From Rhodococcus oxybenzonivorans (GTDB lineage Bacteria > Actinomycetota > Actinomycetes > Mycobacteriales > Mycobacteriaceae): a DNA stretch of 64,000 bases. The notes beneath the pieces are model-generated. The model did not search any database. It was given only the letters and a program-made list of their open reading frames with translations, and was not told where the DNA came from. The stretch covers positions 682,001-746,000 of the forward strand of contig NZ_CP021355.1 of NCBI RefSeq assembly GCF_003130705.1, given 5' to 3'. The position numbers were made by a program, and so were the translations under genes. This document shows positions 1-8,849 of the stretch, piece after piece (positions within the stretch are counted from its first letter, which is position 1; every line of letters begins with the position of its first letter).

Positions 1-441
1 CACTCGGGCGTGTCGCTGGTCCGCTGAGGGTGGGGACGGTCGCTGGGAGGACTCGGGCTCCACCATCGGGGCACCCTCTCGGGGACAACTCTGGTGAGGA
101 ACGTGATTCACCCCATGTGGGGTAAGCGTCGACCGATTGCGGCATCGGTGATGCCTGAGCCCCACTCCCTTCGGGAGACGCCTCCCCCCTACGGGGGGAG
201 GCGAAGTTGCAAATAGCGCCACAGCCCGGTTTCGGCGAGAGTGGGCCAAACACCACTGGCAGAAGTCTTTTGAACTCCCCGGCCGGGTTGGTGTCACCGC
301 GGTCGAGGACGCATTCGCGAAAGATGCGAGCAGGGCGACACGCCCGAGTGCGTGCGGGGGTCCTTGGTGAATCCTCTGGCGAGCGGATTCACTTGTGCGC
401 ATCAGCACGACGCCGATGTCCGATCGAGAAGGGTTTCTGCG
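1..441. other. leading region without a convincing gene
   Basis: I find no open frame here with protein-like composition or a ribosome site. The stretch holds a small hairpin near 165-177 and a strong GC hairpin at 179-203 (listed separately). Purine-rich GAGAAGGG at 426-433 serves the gene starting at 442. Confidence 0.5.
179..203. terminator. GC-rich hairpin, probable terminator
   Basis: An 11-bp perfect stem (CGCCTCCCCCC and its complement) closes a 3-base loop (TAC). There is no clear U-run afterwards, which is usual in actinobacteria. It would separate whatever lies left of the window from the operon that starts at 442. Confidence 0.5.
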
Positions 442-1107
442 ATGCTGTCGAATGACCCTGTGGGCGAGTTTTTCCGGGATGTGTTCGGCTCGTCCGGTAC
501 CTCGTCTGCCTCCGGTGGACGCAGGCGTTCCGAACAGTCGGGGGAGGAGGGTGCGCGTTTCACCCCGTGGGTGACCGTCGTCCTGGTCGTCGCTGTCGCC
601 GCTTGGTGGATGCCGACCCTGCTGGTCTCCGCTCCGGTGGCCGAGCTGTGGCCGCGCGCGCCGCTCTGGTCACAGTGGCTCATCGACTTTCGGCCCAGAC
701 TCGTCGTCGCGGTCGCTCTCGTCGGTGCCGGGGACCTGATTCGGTTCCTGCGGTACCGCCAGCGGCGAATCCTGTCCGCGGTGGTACGGCAGACCACCGG
801 TCACAACCCCGCACTGATCAGGCTCAGCGTGCGTACCGGGTGGCACAGCACCGCGTGGGCGGCGATCCGTCTGCCGCAGGGATCGGTCGTCGATGCGACC
901 CGGCAGGAGCGTCTCAATTCGGCAGTCAATGCGTTGATCGTCGGGTCACCGCTGTGGCACCGCGTGCGCGCTGCGCTGCCGGCCGTCGCACCCACTCGTC
1001 CCCTGCGATTCCTGCCCCGAATGGCGGTGGCGCAGATCGACCGTGTCCCGGCGGGAGAACCTGCACCCGACAGTAATTCCCCCTCGACGTCGAAGGCGGA
1101 TCGATGA
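442..1107 (+). CDS. small membrane protein upstream of the transfer ATPase
   Basis: The protein has 221 residues. I chose ATG 442 because GAGAAGGG lies 8 bases upstream; the same frame could extend to 352 but without a better site. The N-terminus is soluble and Ser/Gly-rich. Two hydrophobic stretches follow, near residues 40-60 (WVTVVLVVAVAAWWM) and 85-105 (RLVVAVALVGAGDLI), then a basic segment (RFLRYRQRR) and a roughly 110-residue cytoplasmic tail. The stop overlaps the start of the next gene as ATGA, so the two are probably translationally coupled. I do not recognise the family. From position alone it is a likely membrane partner of the FtsK/TraB-type ATPase. Confidence 0.75.
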   Translation: MLSNDPVGEFFRDVFGSSGTSSASGGRRRSEQSGEEGARFTPWVTVVLVVAVAAWWMPTLLVSAPVAELWPRAPLWSQWLIDFRPRLVVAVALVGAGDLIRFLRYRQRRILSAVVRQTTGHNPALIRLSVRTGWHSTAWAAIRLPQGSVVDATRQERLNSAVNALIVGSPLWHRVRAALPAVAPTRPLRFLPRMAVAQIDRVPAGEPAPDSNSPSTSKADR

Positions 1108-2849
1108 ACCGATTCCTCGGACCCACAGTCACCGACTGGAAGTACGTCACCGACTTCCGGGCCGACAAGAGCACCATCACGATCACCCGCCGACCGGTGC
1201 TCCCGGACACCCGCAGCCCACGGCACCGCATGCTCGCCGAACTGTTCTCCGACGGCAAGGCCCTGCGGGACGTGACGGTCTCAGTCGGCGCCTACGCCAA
1301 CGACGGAACCGAAGCCTCGTACCGCATCCACTACAAGCACACGCTGGCCACCGGCATGGAAGCCAACCGCGACAAGCTTTCCGAGGCTCTGCTCGCCGCC
1401 CTCGGTACGCACGAGTCAGGTCAGCTGTGGCGAGTCGATTGGAACCCGGAGCAGCCCATCATCACCCTCTCGCTCCGCAAACCACTCGAGAAGATGATCT
1501 TGCACTTGCTGCCGACACCGGCCCTCGAGCTACCTGGGCCGAGGCTCGACAAGCACGGCATCGGACGTCAACAGATCGAGTGGCCGAGTCGGGTTCCGAA
1601 CAAGCCAGGACAGCGCCTGCACGTCCCGTACGCCTCGTGCGAGATCGGCTCCGACGTAGTCGACGCGTTCTGGAACGTCTCACACCGCTCGTCGGCACCA
1701 CACATGCTGGTCGTCGGACCGACCGGCGGCGGCAAAACAGTCCTGCTGACCACGGTCATCACCGAACTGGTTCTCCGCGGTATCCCGGTCATCGGTGTCG
1801 ACCCCAAACGCATCGAGCTGCACCAGTTCCTCGGCTACCCCGGTGTACCGGCAATCGTGTTCGAACCGCTGCGCGCGGCGAAACTGATCTACGCACTGTG
1901 GTGCGAGATGCACGCACGCACCAAATACATGCAGATCCAACGCATTGCGCCCGCGAATATGCCACTGCTGGTGGCCGTGCTCGACGAGTTCTTCATCCTG
2001 TCCGCCTCATGGACTCAGATGGCCAAGAGCGGAACCGACGTGGAGAAGGACGTCCTGAAGTTCTGCAATCCACTGGGGCGGATCGGTGAACTGGTCGCGC
2101 TGGCCCGCTCGACAGGTATCCGCCTCGCCGTGGGTGTTCAGCGTCCCGATGCGCACCTGTTCGGACGCGATTCCGGTGGTGTGCGCGACAACTTCAAGAC
2201 CCGCGCCTCGCTGGCCCGCCTCAGCAGCGACGGCGCCTACATGATGTGGGGAGACACCACCGTCGGACGCGACATCGATGCCGCCATCGCCGGCCGCGCC
2301 ACCGTCACCGATCCCTCCGGTGACCCGGCACTCGCCCAAGTGTGGTTCACCCCCAGCGTGGACGCTCACCCCGCAGTACGCGCCGATATGTCCAACGAAG
2401 AACGCTGTGCCGTCGACAGTCTCCGCCCAGAGGTGGACACCCCGGTGTTCTGCTTCTCCGCCGAGTTGCCGGAATTCGTCGCCGAAGAACAAGCTCTGAT
2501 CGCCGCAATGGCCAACGACGTGCGCGACCCCATCGCGATCTCGAGTAGCATCAGCACACCGAGTGCGGCCGACACCATCGCGGATGCGATCCCGGCCCGC
2601 TCCATCGAAGAGGGCATGCACATCGTCGTCGGACTCGACGACGACCCGGACCTGACCGGACTGGTCGCCTCGGTCGAAATCGCCCGCGAAGTCGACCGCA
2701 CCAACGACGGCACCGTCACCGACGAAGGCAAGGTCATCGTCGGCATTGCCGTCGAGAGCGCCGGCCGCCGCCCTGAGGTGCTGTTCGTCGAGTACAGCGG
2801 CCTCGACACGGTCGTGCTCGTCGCACCGGAACTCCCCACCGCCACCTGA
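1104..2849 (+). CDS. FtsK/SpoIIIE-type DNA translocase, probable conjugative transfer ATPase
   Basis: The 581-residue protein has a Walker A motif GPTGGGKT near residue 205 and a Walker B LLVAVLDEFF near 290, the spacing of FtsK/SpoIIIE/TraB motor domains. Actinomycete TraB proteins of this size move double-stranded plasmid DNA between cells as hexameric rings. This protein has no obvious membrane segments of its own, so the 221-residue membrane protein just upstream (ATGA overlap) could supply the anchor. An acidic C-terminal part (about 440-581) follows the motor and has no winged-helix gamma domain that I can recognise. Chromosomal FtsK is usually longer and membrane-anchored, so transfer or plasmid mobilisation fits better than chromosome segregation. 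Confidence 0.8.
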   Translation: MNRFLGPTVTDWKYVTDFRADKSTITITRRPVLPDTRSPRHRMLAELFSDGKALRDVTVSVGAYANDGTEASYRIHYKHTLATGMEANRDKLSEALLAALGTHESGQLWRVDWNPEQPIITLSLRKPLEKMILHLLPTPALELPGPRLDKHGIGRQQIEWPSRVPNKPGQRLHVPYASCEIGSDVVDAFWNVSHRSSAPHMLVVGPTGGGKTVLLTTVITELVLRGIPVIGVDPKRIELHQFLGYPGVPAIVFEPLRAAKLIYALWCEMHARTKYMQIQRIAPANMPLLVAVLDEFFILSASWTQMAKSGTDVEKDVLKFCNPLGRIGELVALARSTGIRLAVGVQRPDAHLFGRDSGGVRDNFKTRASLARLSSDGAYMMWGDTTVGRDIDAAIAGRATVTDPSGDPALAQVWFTPSVDAHPAVRADMSNEERCAVDSLRPEVDTPVFCFSAELPEFVAEEQALIAAMANDVRDPIAISSSISTPSAADTIADAIPARSIEEGMHIVVGLDDDPDLTGLVASVEIAREVDRTNDGTVTDEGKVIVGIAVESAGRRPEVLFVEYSGLDTVVLVAPELPTAT

Positions 2850-2898
2850 CTTTCGCATCACCCACCACCGCTACCAGCGCAACAAGAAAGGTCCCACG

Positions 2899-3255
2899 AT
2901 GGCAGTCCGGCAGATCGAACGAGCAGTCATCCTCGAGCCCGAGGACATCGAGGCCATGCACCGCCCGTTCATCAACAAAGGCAACTCCGACCCCGTCGTT
3001 CGAGCGTTCCGCGAAGCGTTGCGAGCCTCCACACCCGGGTGGCTCTCGGCCTTGGACTCGGAAAGCAAGACCGTCTCCCGCAGCCGACTCGACGAGCTCC
3101 TCACCGCGATCGGTCATCGACGGGACCTGGTGGGCGCACTTCCCAACGGCGAGGTCAAGACCGAGGCACTCGAGCAGCTCACCAGCCTCGATGAGCTGAT
3201 CACCGAGATGCTCGCCCAGCTCGACGGCACCACCTCCGGCACCGGGAGTCTCTGA
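2899..3255 (+). CDS. small protein of unknown function in the transfer operon
   Basis: The protein has 118 residues. ATG 2899 is preceded by AAGAAAGG with good spacing; the longer open frame upstream overlaps the ATPase gene and is not protein-like. The sequence is soluble, charged and probably helical, starting MAVRQIERAVILEPED and ending in a Thr/Ser/Gly tail. Its stop overlaps the next start as TGATG, which indicates coupling to the ParA-like gene. I do not recognise the family. A small adaptor for the ATPase or for ParA is possible, from position only. Confidence 0.7.
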   Translation: MAVRQIERAVILEPEDIEAMHRPFINKGNSDPVVRAFREALRASTPGWLSALDSESKTVSRSRLDELLTAIGHRRDLVGALPNGEVKTEALEQLTSLDELITEMLAQLDGTTSGTGSL

Positions 3256-4649
3256 TGTCGGCCCCGCAGATGACCGTCGCCATCGACGACGGAGGACGCC
3301 ACGCCACGGCGCATGTGCCGTCGCAGGCCGCGACGCTCGACCTGCGAGGCGACACCGAGCAAGACCTGATGACCGCCGTGTTCGCCCAGGCCCACGCCGA
3401 AGCACGAAGCAGCGGCCAAACGATCACCGTCGCGGTCAGCGGCGGCATCGACACCGCGCCGATGCGGCTCGAGGTCGACCCCGACCAGACCATCCGCCCG
3501 GCCCCAGAACAGACCCCGGGCCAGGGACCCGTGACACCCAACCGGGAACGGCCCCAGGGCCGCCCGGGCGGCGGCACTCCCGTCGTAAGGATCCAGGCAG
3601 AGGGCACTGAGCCTTCCGTTCCCGTGCGGTCGCCAGCGAGCGATCCGACACCCGAATCGGCAGCCGTGGCCGCCGAGGAGGAGGACGGACACGCTCACTC
3701 ACCCGCCCGGCCACTGCACCCAATGTCTGGGCTCGCGGCCCCCGAAATCGCCCCCGGAGCTGGCGAACCCGCACGTCTCGGAGTGCGAGGCCGACTCAAC
3801 GCCATGTTCGGGTTACGCCTCGCACCCCAACCGCAGTCACCGGAGATGCGGCTGCGGGCCGCCGAGTCGGTGATCACCCGGACGCTGCCGGATTTCTCCG
3901 TGATGACCGTCGCCAACCCGAAAGGAGGAGTCGGCAAGACACCGATCGCCGTGGCTCTCACTCAGACCTTGGCCAACCTCCGCGGCGCCGGCACCGTGGT
4001 GTGCGCAGATCTCGGCGAGGTCGGAGGCAGTCTCGCAAAGCGGGTCGCCGTCCGTCCGCCGCACGACAACGACATCCCCGCATTGCTGGCCGCCCATCCC
4101 GACCCGCGCGCCCCCATCCGGCCCTCGGAACTCGCGCAGCACCTGACCCGTCAACCGTCGGGTGAGGACATCATCGCGGGACGCCGCGGCGGTGCCACGT
4201 CGGTTCTGGGCCGCAATGACGCGGCGCATCTGGCCGCGATCGTGGCCCAGCACCGCGACATCCTCGTCGCCGATACCGGCAACAACCCCCTCGCCGGGAG
4301 CTGGCAGTGGGCAGTGACGGCAGCCGACGCCGTCGTGGTGCCCGTTCCATTGCGCTGGGACGCCGCAGATGCCGCGGAAGAAATGATCACGGAGCTGGCG
4401 TCGACGGGCAACATTGTCCTGCAACGCACGATCGTCGTGATCACTACCGGCCCCGGAGACGCCCCGATGGTCGAACACGACACTGTCGAGGCCCTCCGCG
4501 AACTGGGAGTACCACTTGTGGCGCGCATGCCATTCGAGCCGCTGTTCGCTTCCGGGGAACGCCTGGCACTGTCCCGGCTCCAACCCCACACCCGGGCCGC
4601 GTTGACCCGACTGGCCGAAGAGGTCGTCAAGACGATCACCGGCCCCTGA
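3255..4649 (+). CDS. ParA/MinD-like ATPase with long N-terminal extension
   Basis: The protein has 464 residues. A deviant Walker A (PKGGVGKT) sits near residue 222, and the flanking sequence (VMTVANPKGG, VVCADLGEVGGSL) is typical of ParA/MinD/SIMIBI ATPases. The first 90 residues form a separate small domain, followed by a Pro/Glu-rich linker to about residue 200. ParA ATPases pattern plasmids or position machinery on DNA or membrane. No ParB lies next to it. The neighbours are the transfer ATPase and envelope proteins, so a role in positioning a transfer apparatus is as likely as partition. The start overlaps the preceding stop. Confidence 0.75.
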   Translation: MSAPQMTVAIDDGGRHATAHVPSQAATLDLRGDTEQDLMTAVFAQAHAEARSSGQTITVAVSGGIDTAPMRLEVDPDQTIRPAPEQTPGQGPVTPNRERPQGRPGGGTPVVRIQAEGTEPSVPVRSPASDPTPESAAVAAEEEDGHAHSPARPLHPMSGLAAPEIAPGAGEPARLGVRGRLNAMFGLRLAPQPQSPEMRLRAAESVITRTLPDFSVMTVANPKGGVGKTPIAVALTQTLANLRGAGTVVCADLGEVGGSLAKRVAVRPPHDNDIPALLAAHPDPRAPIRPSELAQHLTRQPSGEDIIAGRRGGATSVLGRNDAAHLAAIVAQHRDILVADTGNNPLAGSWQWAVTAADAVVVPVPLRWDAADAAEEMITELASTGNIVLQRTIVVITTGPGDAPMVEHDTVEALRELGVPLVARMPFEPLFASGERLALSRLQPHTRAALTRLAEEVVKTITGP

Positions 4650-4752
4650 CGCAGCCATCACCACTCTGCTATCTCAATCCGGCCTACCCCGGCACATCCG
4701 TCCTTCGATCCCACCTTCCAGGCCAATTCCTCCACGTCATGAAAGGCACACA

Positions 4753-5979
4753 ATGAGCAACAACCCCACCGGCGACCGCACCGCCCGCCACGCCCGAGGC
4801 CGACACCGCCATCACAGCGCCACCCAATCCGCCACCGCGCTGGCAGTCCTCACCGCAGCCCTGGCTTCCGGAATCGCCTTGTCCCCGTCCGCAATCGCCG
4901 ACCCGATCCAAGGCGGTGTCACCGGCGACAGCAACCAAGAAGGCGTCACCGGCGGTGGCACCCCCAGCGGAACCACCACTCCTCCACCAGCACCCGCGCC
5001 CACCTACGTGCCCGAAACCCCGCCGGAACCGGTGTACTGGGTCGATCCGCCCGCCGAATACCAGAACATCGAGTACCAGCCACTCCCGAACTACGACTAC
5101 GAGACCAATGCGTATGTCGAGGCAGCGGACTACTACGTCGCACCAGTGCAATTCGACCAGCTGCACTTGCCGACCCCGGTGGAGCCGACGAAGCCGTTCA
5201 TCGCCCCCCGGGACACCCTTCGTCTGGGTGAGCTGCACATCACGCAACCGAACTGGGTGTCCGACATGGACCGGGACCGCACGAACAACACGATGGCGGT
5301 GGTCCAGGCAGGCGTCTCGACGGGTTGGCGGTCGATCGGTGTGGAAACCTCGCGGGCCGACCGGATCGCCGCCGCCCAGGTCGGTGCCGGAGCGGCCGGG
5401 GCAACAGTCGGTGCCCTCACCGCAGGCGGGGCGGCCGCCACCGCAGGCGCTCTGGTCGGTGGCACGATCGGCGGCCTCGCCGGGATGACCGCGGGCACCG
5501 TCTTCCTTCCCGGACTCGGGTGGGTGCCCGTCGGCATCGTCGGCACCGCCGCCGGGGCGGGAATCGGTGCCGCGGCAGCGGGTATCCCCGCCGCCGCTGC
5601 CGGCGCCCTGGTCGGCGGCGGAATCGGAGTGGCCGCGGTGACCCCGATCGCTGCCGGCGACAAGGGCGAACCGAAGGAGATCGACGTCCCGGACATCGAC
5701 TCCGAAGCCGTGACCGTACAGACCGAGACGGTCCTCACCGACTGGGAGAACTCCGGACCGATCGGACAGGCAGCCGCCTCCGCCGTGCAGGACACCGTCG
5801 AGTCCGCGCCCGCGATCGACCACCAGGCCCGCGACTTCGTCGCTGCCAAGCCCGGCGGACAGCAGATCATCGAGCAGGTCGACAAAACCCTGAACTCGTT
5901 CTTCAACGACGCCACGCCCGGCCTGGCCGCAAACCTGCTGTCGGGAGCCATCAGTGGCGGCATTCCGACCGCCAACTGA
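4753..5979 (+). CDS. secreted glycine-zipper protein
   Basis: The protein has 408 residues. AAAGG precedes ATG 4753. A His/Arg-rich N-terminus runs into a signal peptide (hydrophobic residues 28-45, cut probably after SAIA-D near 49). A Pro/Tyr-rich segment follows (about 70-140). Residues 205-300 form a long Gly/Ala-rich hydrophobic region with GxxxG repeats (VGALTAGGAAA, LVGGTIGGLAGM, GAGIGAAAAG), typical of glycine zippers that insert in or cross membranes. Proteins with this layout on rhodococcal plasmids are sometimes labelled 'insoluble domain protein'; that is from memory. Export plus a zipper suggests a pore or channel across the outer mycolate layer, which would fit DNA transfer. Confidence 0.7.
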   Translation: MSNNPTGDRTARHARGRHRHHSATQSATALAVLTAALASGIALSPSAIADPIQGGVTGDSNQEGVTGGGTPSGTTTPPPAPAPTYVPETPPEPVYWVDPPAEYQNIEYQPLPNYDYETNAYVEAADYYVAPVQFDQLHLPTPVEPTKPFIAPRDTLRLGELHITQPNWVSDMDRDRTNNTMAVVQAGVSTGWRSIGVETSRADRIAAAQVGAGAAGATVGALTAGGAAATAGALVGGTIGGLAGMTAGTVFLPGLGWVPVGIVGTAAGAGIGAAAAGIPAAAAGALVGGGIGVAAVTPIAAGDKGEPKEIDVPDIDSEAVTVQTETVLTDWENSGPIGQAAASAVQDTVESAPAIDHQARDFVAAKPGGQQIIEQVDKTLNSFFNDATPGLAANLLSGAISGGIPTAN

Positions 5980-6001
5980 CCCGGAAGGTGGGTGCACAAC
6001 C

Positions 6002-6694
6002 ATGACGAAGCCGAACATCCGCCGAAACACTGCACGGCATCCCGCCGTACTCGACCTCCTTCGCAGCACACCCACCGCCCATGCGCCGGGCGCCCGCACC
6101 AAGGCGCTCGGCGGCCCGGCCACACCACCGCACACACGGCCGCGTCTCCCGTCCACGAGCGGCGGCCGCCCGGGAAAGAAGGCGGTGGCCGGCATTGCGG
6201 TGGCCGCCGTCGCCGTGGCCGGTGCGGTGGCAATAGGCCACCTGCGCAACGAAGACAGCGAAACCGCGGCCACCTCCAGCGCCACCGTGGCAGTGGACGA
6301 GAACGGGCTTCCCATCCTCAACCTGCCCGAACCCGCACAGGCCGAACAGGCCTCCGCGCCGGACGGGGACTGCCGGGCCGACCGCGGTGACCAGAAGAGC
6401 GGCGCGGGCGCGATCGAAGCCTTCAATTTCGCGTACTACAGCCAACGCAGCGGCGAAGCCGCCCGCGCCCTCGCAACACCGAACTCGTCGGTGCTACCAG
6501 GCCCCGAGTTGCAGCGCGTCATCGACACGGTCCCGCTCGGTACCAGCTACTGCATCCGCACCATCGAACTCTCCCATGGGGTCTACCTGGTCGATCTCTC
6601 CCTGATGCGACCGGACCAACCCCTCTCCCGCGGCACCCAGACCGTCACCACCCAAGAGATCGACGGGCGCTGGTACGTCGATGTCTTCACCTGA
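6002..6694 (+). CDS. membrane-anchored protein with extracytoplasmic domain
   Basis: The protein has 230 residues. AAGGTGGG lies upstream of ATG 6002, 22 bases after the preceding gene. A basic, Pro-rich cytoplasmic N-terminus leads to one membrane segment at about 59-81 (AVAGIAVAAVAVAGAVAIG). An Ala/Thr linker follows, then a compact domain from about 120 to the end with two cysteines (DGDCRADRG, TSYCIRTIEL). Single-pass proteins with a small alpha/beta domain outside the membrane are common in transfer systems (VirB8/TcpC-like, NTF2 fold). The resemblance here is of layout and size only, so the function is inferred from context. Confidence 0.7.
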   Translation: MTKPNIRRNTARHPAVLDLLRSTPTAHAPGARTKALGGPATPPHTRPRLPSTSGGRPGKKAVAGIAVAAVAVAGAVAIGHLRNEDSETAATSSATVAVDENGLPILNLPEPAQAEQASAPDGDCRADRGDQKSGAGAIEAFNFAYYSQRSGEAARALATPNSSVLPGPELQRVIDTVPLGTSYCIRTIELSHGVYLVDLSLMRPDQPLSRGTQTVTTQEIDGRWYVDVFT

Positions 6695-6783
6695 GTCCCA
6701 GCTCCGAGATGCGGTGCGGACTGCGCCGCCGACCCGGAAACGAGGACTTATTGCGAGCAGAGTGCTCGAACTATCGGGATGAC

Positions 6784-7031
6784 CGCAACACCAACGCCGC
6801 AACGCTGGCGTTGCGCGCACGATGGTTCGGGCGGACAGATCAACCGCGCAATAGTGCGCCATACGTCATCGTTTCGCCGCACCTGACCGCGGAACAGGGC
6901 CGTTGCGGAGAGAGCGGCTTGCTAGCCATGCAAGCTGGGATCGCAAGCGTTGCGGCGCGTGACGTGGTGCCCCGGCGGCTGCTGCAACACGGCGCAACAC
7001 CCTAATGAGCACCGCAACGCACTTCCGCAAC
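6784..7031. repeat. dense CGCAAC/GTTGCG array in the 6695-7104 intergenic region
   Basis: Eight exact copies of CGCAAC or its complement occur in 248 bases, at 6784, 6798, 6810, 6902, 6949, 6993, 7013 and 7026. There are near-copies besides (TTGCG near 6751, GCAAC near 6983 and 7054). Chance would give well under one. No convincing gene covers 6695-7104. The hexamer stays frequent inside the following DUF2637 gene (about ten copies) and in its broken copy near 12.8-13.4 kb. This could be a protein-binding array such as a transfer or partition site. Confidence 0.6.
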
Positions 7032-7104
7032 ACCACAAGAAATACCACCGGCGGCAACCCGTGGTCCCTCGTCCAGCGGGACCCCGTGAAAGGAGTCCCC
7101 GAGC

Positions 7105-8313
7105 ATGAATGACCTCAGTATCCGAGCCGCGCAAGTCCAGCTCCGCGCCCTGATAGCGGCCCTCATCGTTGCGATCGCTATTGCAGTCGGCATCACCACA
7201 GGCGCCTTCGTGCTCTCCTTCGCCGTGCAACGTGACCTGGCATTGCAGGCGGGTATCCCGCACTACCTCACCTGGATCTTCCCGGCCATCGTCGACGGCG
7301 CAATACTCGGCGCGACGATCGCGGTCGTTGCGTTGAGCAAAATAGGCGGCAGCGCAATCGGGAAAAGGTTCTTCCTCGGGCTCGCTGTGGTGGTGGTCTT
7401 CATCAGCGTCTTCGGCAACGCCAACCATGCCTACCGTGCAGGGGAAGCCGCCGCGCGCAACGTTGCCGCCGGAATCGAACTGGGCTACACGCCGCTGTCA
7501 CCGACCGGCGCATCGCTCATTGCAATCATTCCACCGTTGCTCGTGCTGGCTTTCACCCACGGCGTCGGCATCCTCATCAAGGCCATCGGCACCGCTCACA
7601 TGGAGTACACCGCGGTCGTGCGAGACGCCCGACATCGTGAACCACAATGGGCGGGCGAGGACGCTGGGACCGACTCTCGGATGTCTGCACCGGAGCCGAG
7701 GTCGGTCGACCGCAACACCGGACGCAATGCGCAATCCGTTGCCTCGACCGTTGCACCGGGCGTCGACGTTGCGTCGGCAACCGAGTCGTCGGCATCCGAC
7801 CGCGCCAGGGCCGCCGTTGCGAGGCCAGACATTGACCGTGACGTTGCGGCTGTCCTGCAACCGGAGGAAGCGGACCCTGCTGACTTCACCGGTGTTGCGG
7901 GAGAGAGCGAGGAACACCAGAAGCACAGTATCCGCAATGCACTGCACAGTCGCGATGCCGCACAAGAGATCAGCAATGGCCCGGAGGGCCCACCTCAGTC
8001 GTTCGTGCTGCCGGACGAGACCCAGACGATTGACAACCTCCTCGCCTTCATCGACGCCTGCGCCGACTTCGAACCGATAGTGAAGGAGACGGCCCGGCTG
8101 CGGATCAGTGAGCGACGCAGCTACGCAGAGATCGCCACGCTCACCAACGCCAAGGCAGCTTCCACCGCAATGCGCCGCTTCGACAAGGTGGCGCAACGCG
8201 CGGTCGAGGCAGGGTTCCGGACCCCGCCGCTGCCCGACGTTGACGACTCGACCGAGGGCCGCAATGCCGCAACGCTCGATAAGCAGTACGCCTTTGCCGG
8301 GGCATTGCAATGA
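7105..8313 (+). CDS. DUF2637 membrane protein with C-terminal HTH-like domain
   Basis: The protein has 402 residues. AAAGGAG lies upstream of ATG 7105. The first 155 residues carry about four hydrophobic segments (LRALIAALIVAIAIAVG, LTWIFPAIVDGAILGATIA, FFLGLAVVVVFISVFG, LIAIIPPLLVLAFTHGVG), the pattern of DUF2637. That family is common on actinomycete plasmids and is sometimes linked to plasmid spread. A low-complexity linker of about 110 residues follows, then a helical region near 310-385 ending in a resolvase-like HTH (RRSYAEIATLTNAKAAS). The gene is unusually rich in GTTGCG/CGCAAC. A broken paralogue lies at 12.7-13.5 kb. Confidence 0.75.
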   Translation: MNDLSIRAAQVQLRALIAALIVAIAIAVGITTGAFVLSFAVQRDLALQAGIPHYLTWIFPAIVDGAILGATIAVVALSKIGGSAIGKRFFLGLAVVVVFISVFGNANHAYRAGEAAARNVAAGIELGYTPLSPTGASLIAIIPPLLVLAFTHGVGILIKAIGTAHMEYTAVVRDARHREPQWAGEDAGTDSRMSAPEPRSVDRNTGRNAQSVASTVAPGVDVASATESSASDRARAAVARPDIDRDVAAVLQPEEADPADFTGVAGESEEHQKHSIRNALHSRDAAQEISNGPEGPPQSFVLPDETQTIDNLLAFIDACADFEPIVKETARLRISERRSYAEIATLTNAKAASTAMRRFDKVAQRAVEAGFRTPPLPDVDDSTEGRNAATLDKQYAFAGALQ

Positions 8314-8849
8314 CTCGAATTGGCGAGAATGTCCACACATGAGTCAGCGCACTCTGCAAGGCATGGGAAAGAGCGACATGGCGGACCTCGGACAAGAACG
8401 GTCATCGTTGGAACCAACACGCTCGGGGTCGGAGCACAATACCGCAATGTCACGCATCACTCGGACGAGCCGCGCAATGCAACGCCCGGCTACGATAAAA
8501 CCGGCAGCGCAACAGCGGCCAGCTCCGAGAGTCCCTGCCACACGCAGGTGATGCAGACACGCCACCAGCTGCTCCAACGGTCGGGACTACCCGCTATTCG
8601 CGGGCGCGACCGGTGGAGGCACCCGTGTCCGGTGGAGTGGGCAAGTGCACCCGGCATGACTCGGATCGGTCGACGAGAGCGCCGGGTCGGACAGGTAGCA
8701 TCCTGCGCGCAGTAAATGGGTCCATTGCCCCGGAAATGATCGGAATCGTTCGTCCTTCAGGTTGTCGAGATCCCCTCGACCACAGAGGACGGCAATGGTC
8801 CGGGTTCGCCAGAGATCGACACCGCAAGAGACAAGGGGAGGGACCGTCG
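8314..8849. other. intergenic region without a recognised gene
   Basis: No frame here has protein-like composition plus a ribosome site. One further CGCAAC copy lies near 8507. The last 20 bases carry the strong site AAGGGGAGGGA used by the lipase gene at 8850. Confidence 0.4.

Noticed and set aside
207..455. An 82-residue plus-strand frame at the window start
   Set aside because: Arg/Ser-rich composition, no ribosome site, and it overlaps the better start at 442.
2007..2861. A 284-residue minus-strand frame opposite the FtsK-like gene
   Set aside because: It mirrors the codon pattern of the real gene on the other strand and has no ribosome site or recognisable motif.
2643..6738. GACCCGGA octamers at 2643, 5978 and 6731, the TraB recognition sequence of a Streptomyces plasmid
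   Set aside because: Three scattered copies are about what chance gives for this GC-rich octamer in the window, and they are not clustered.
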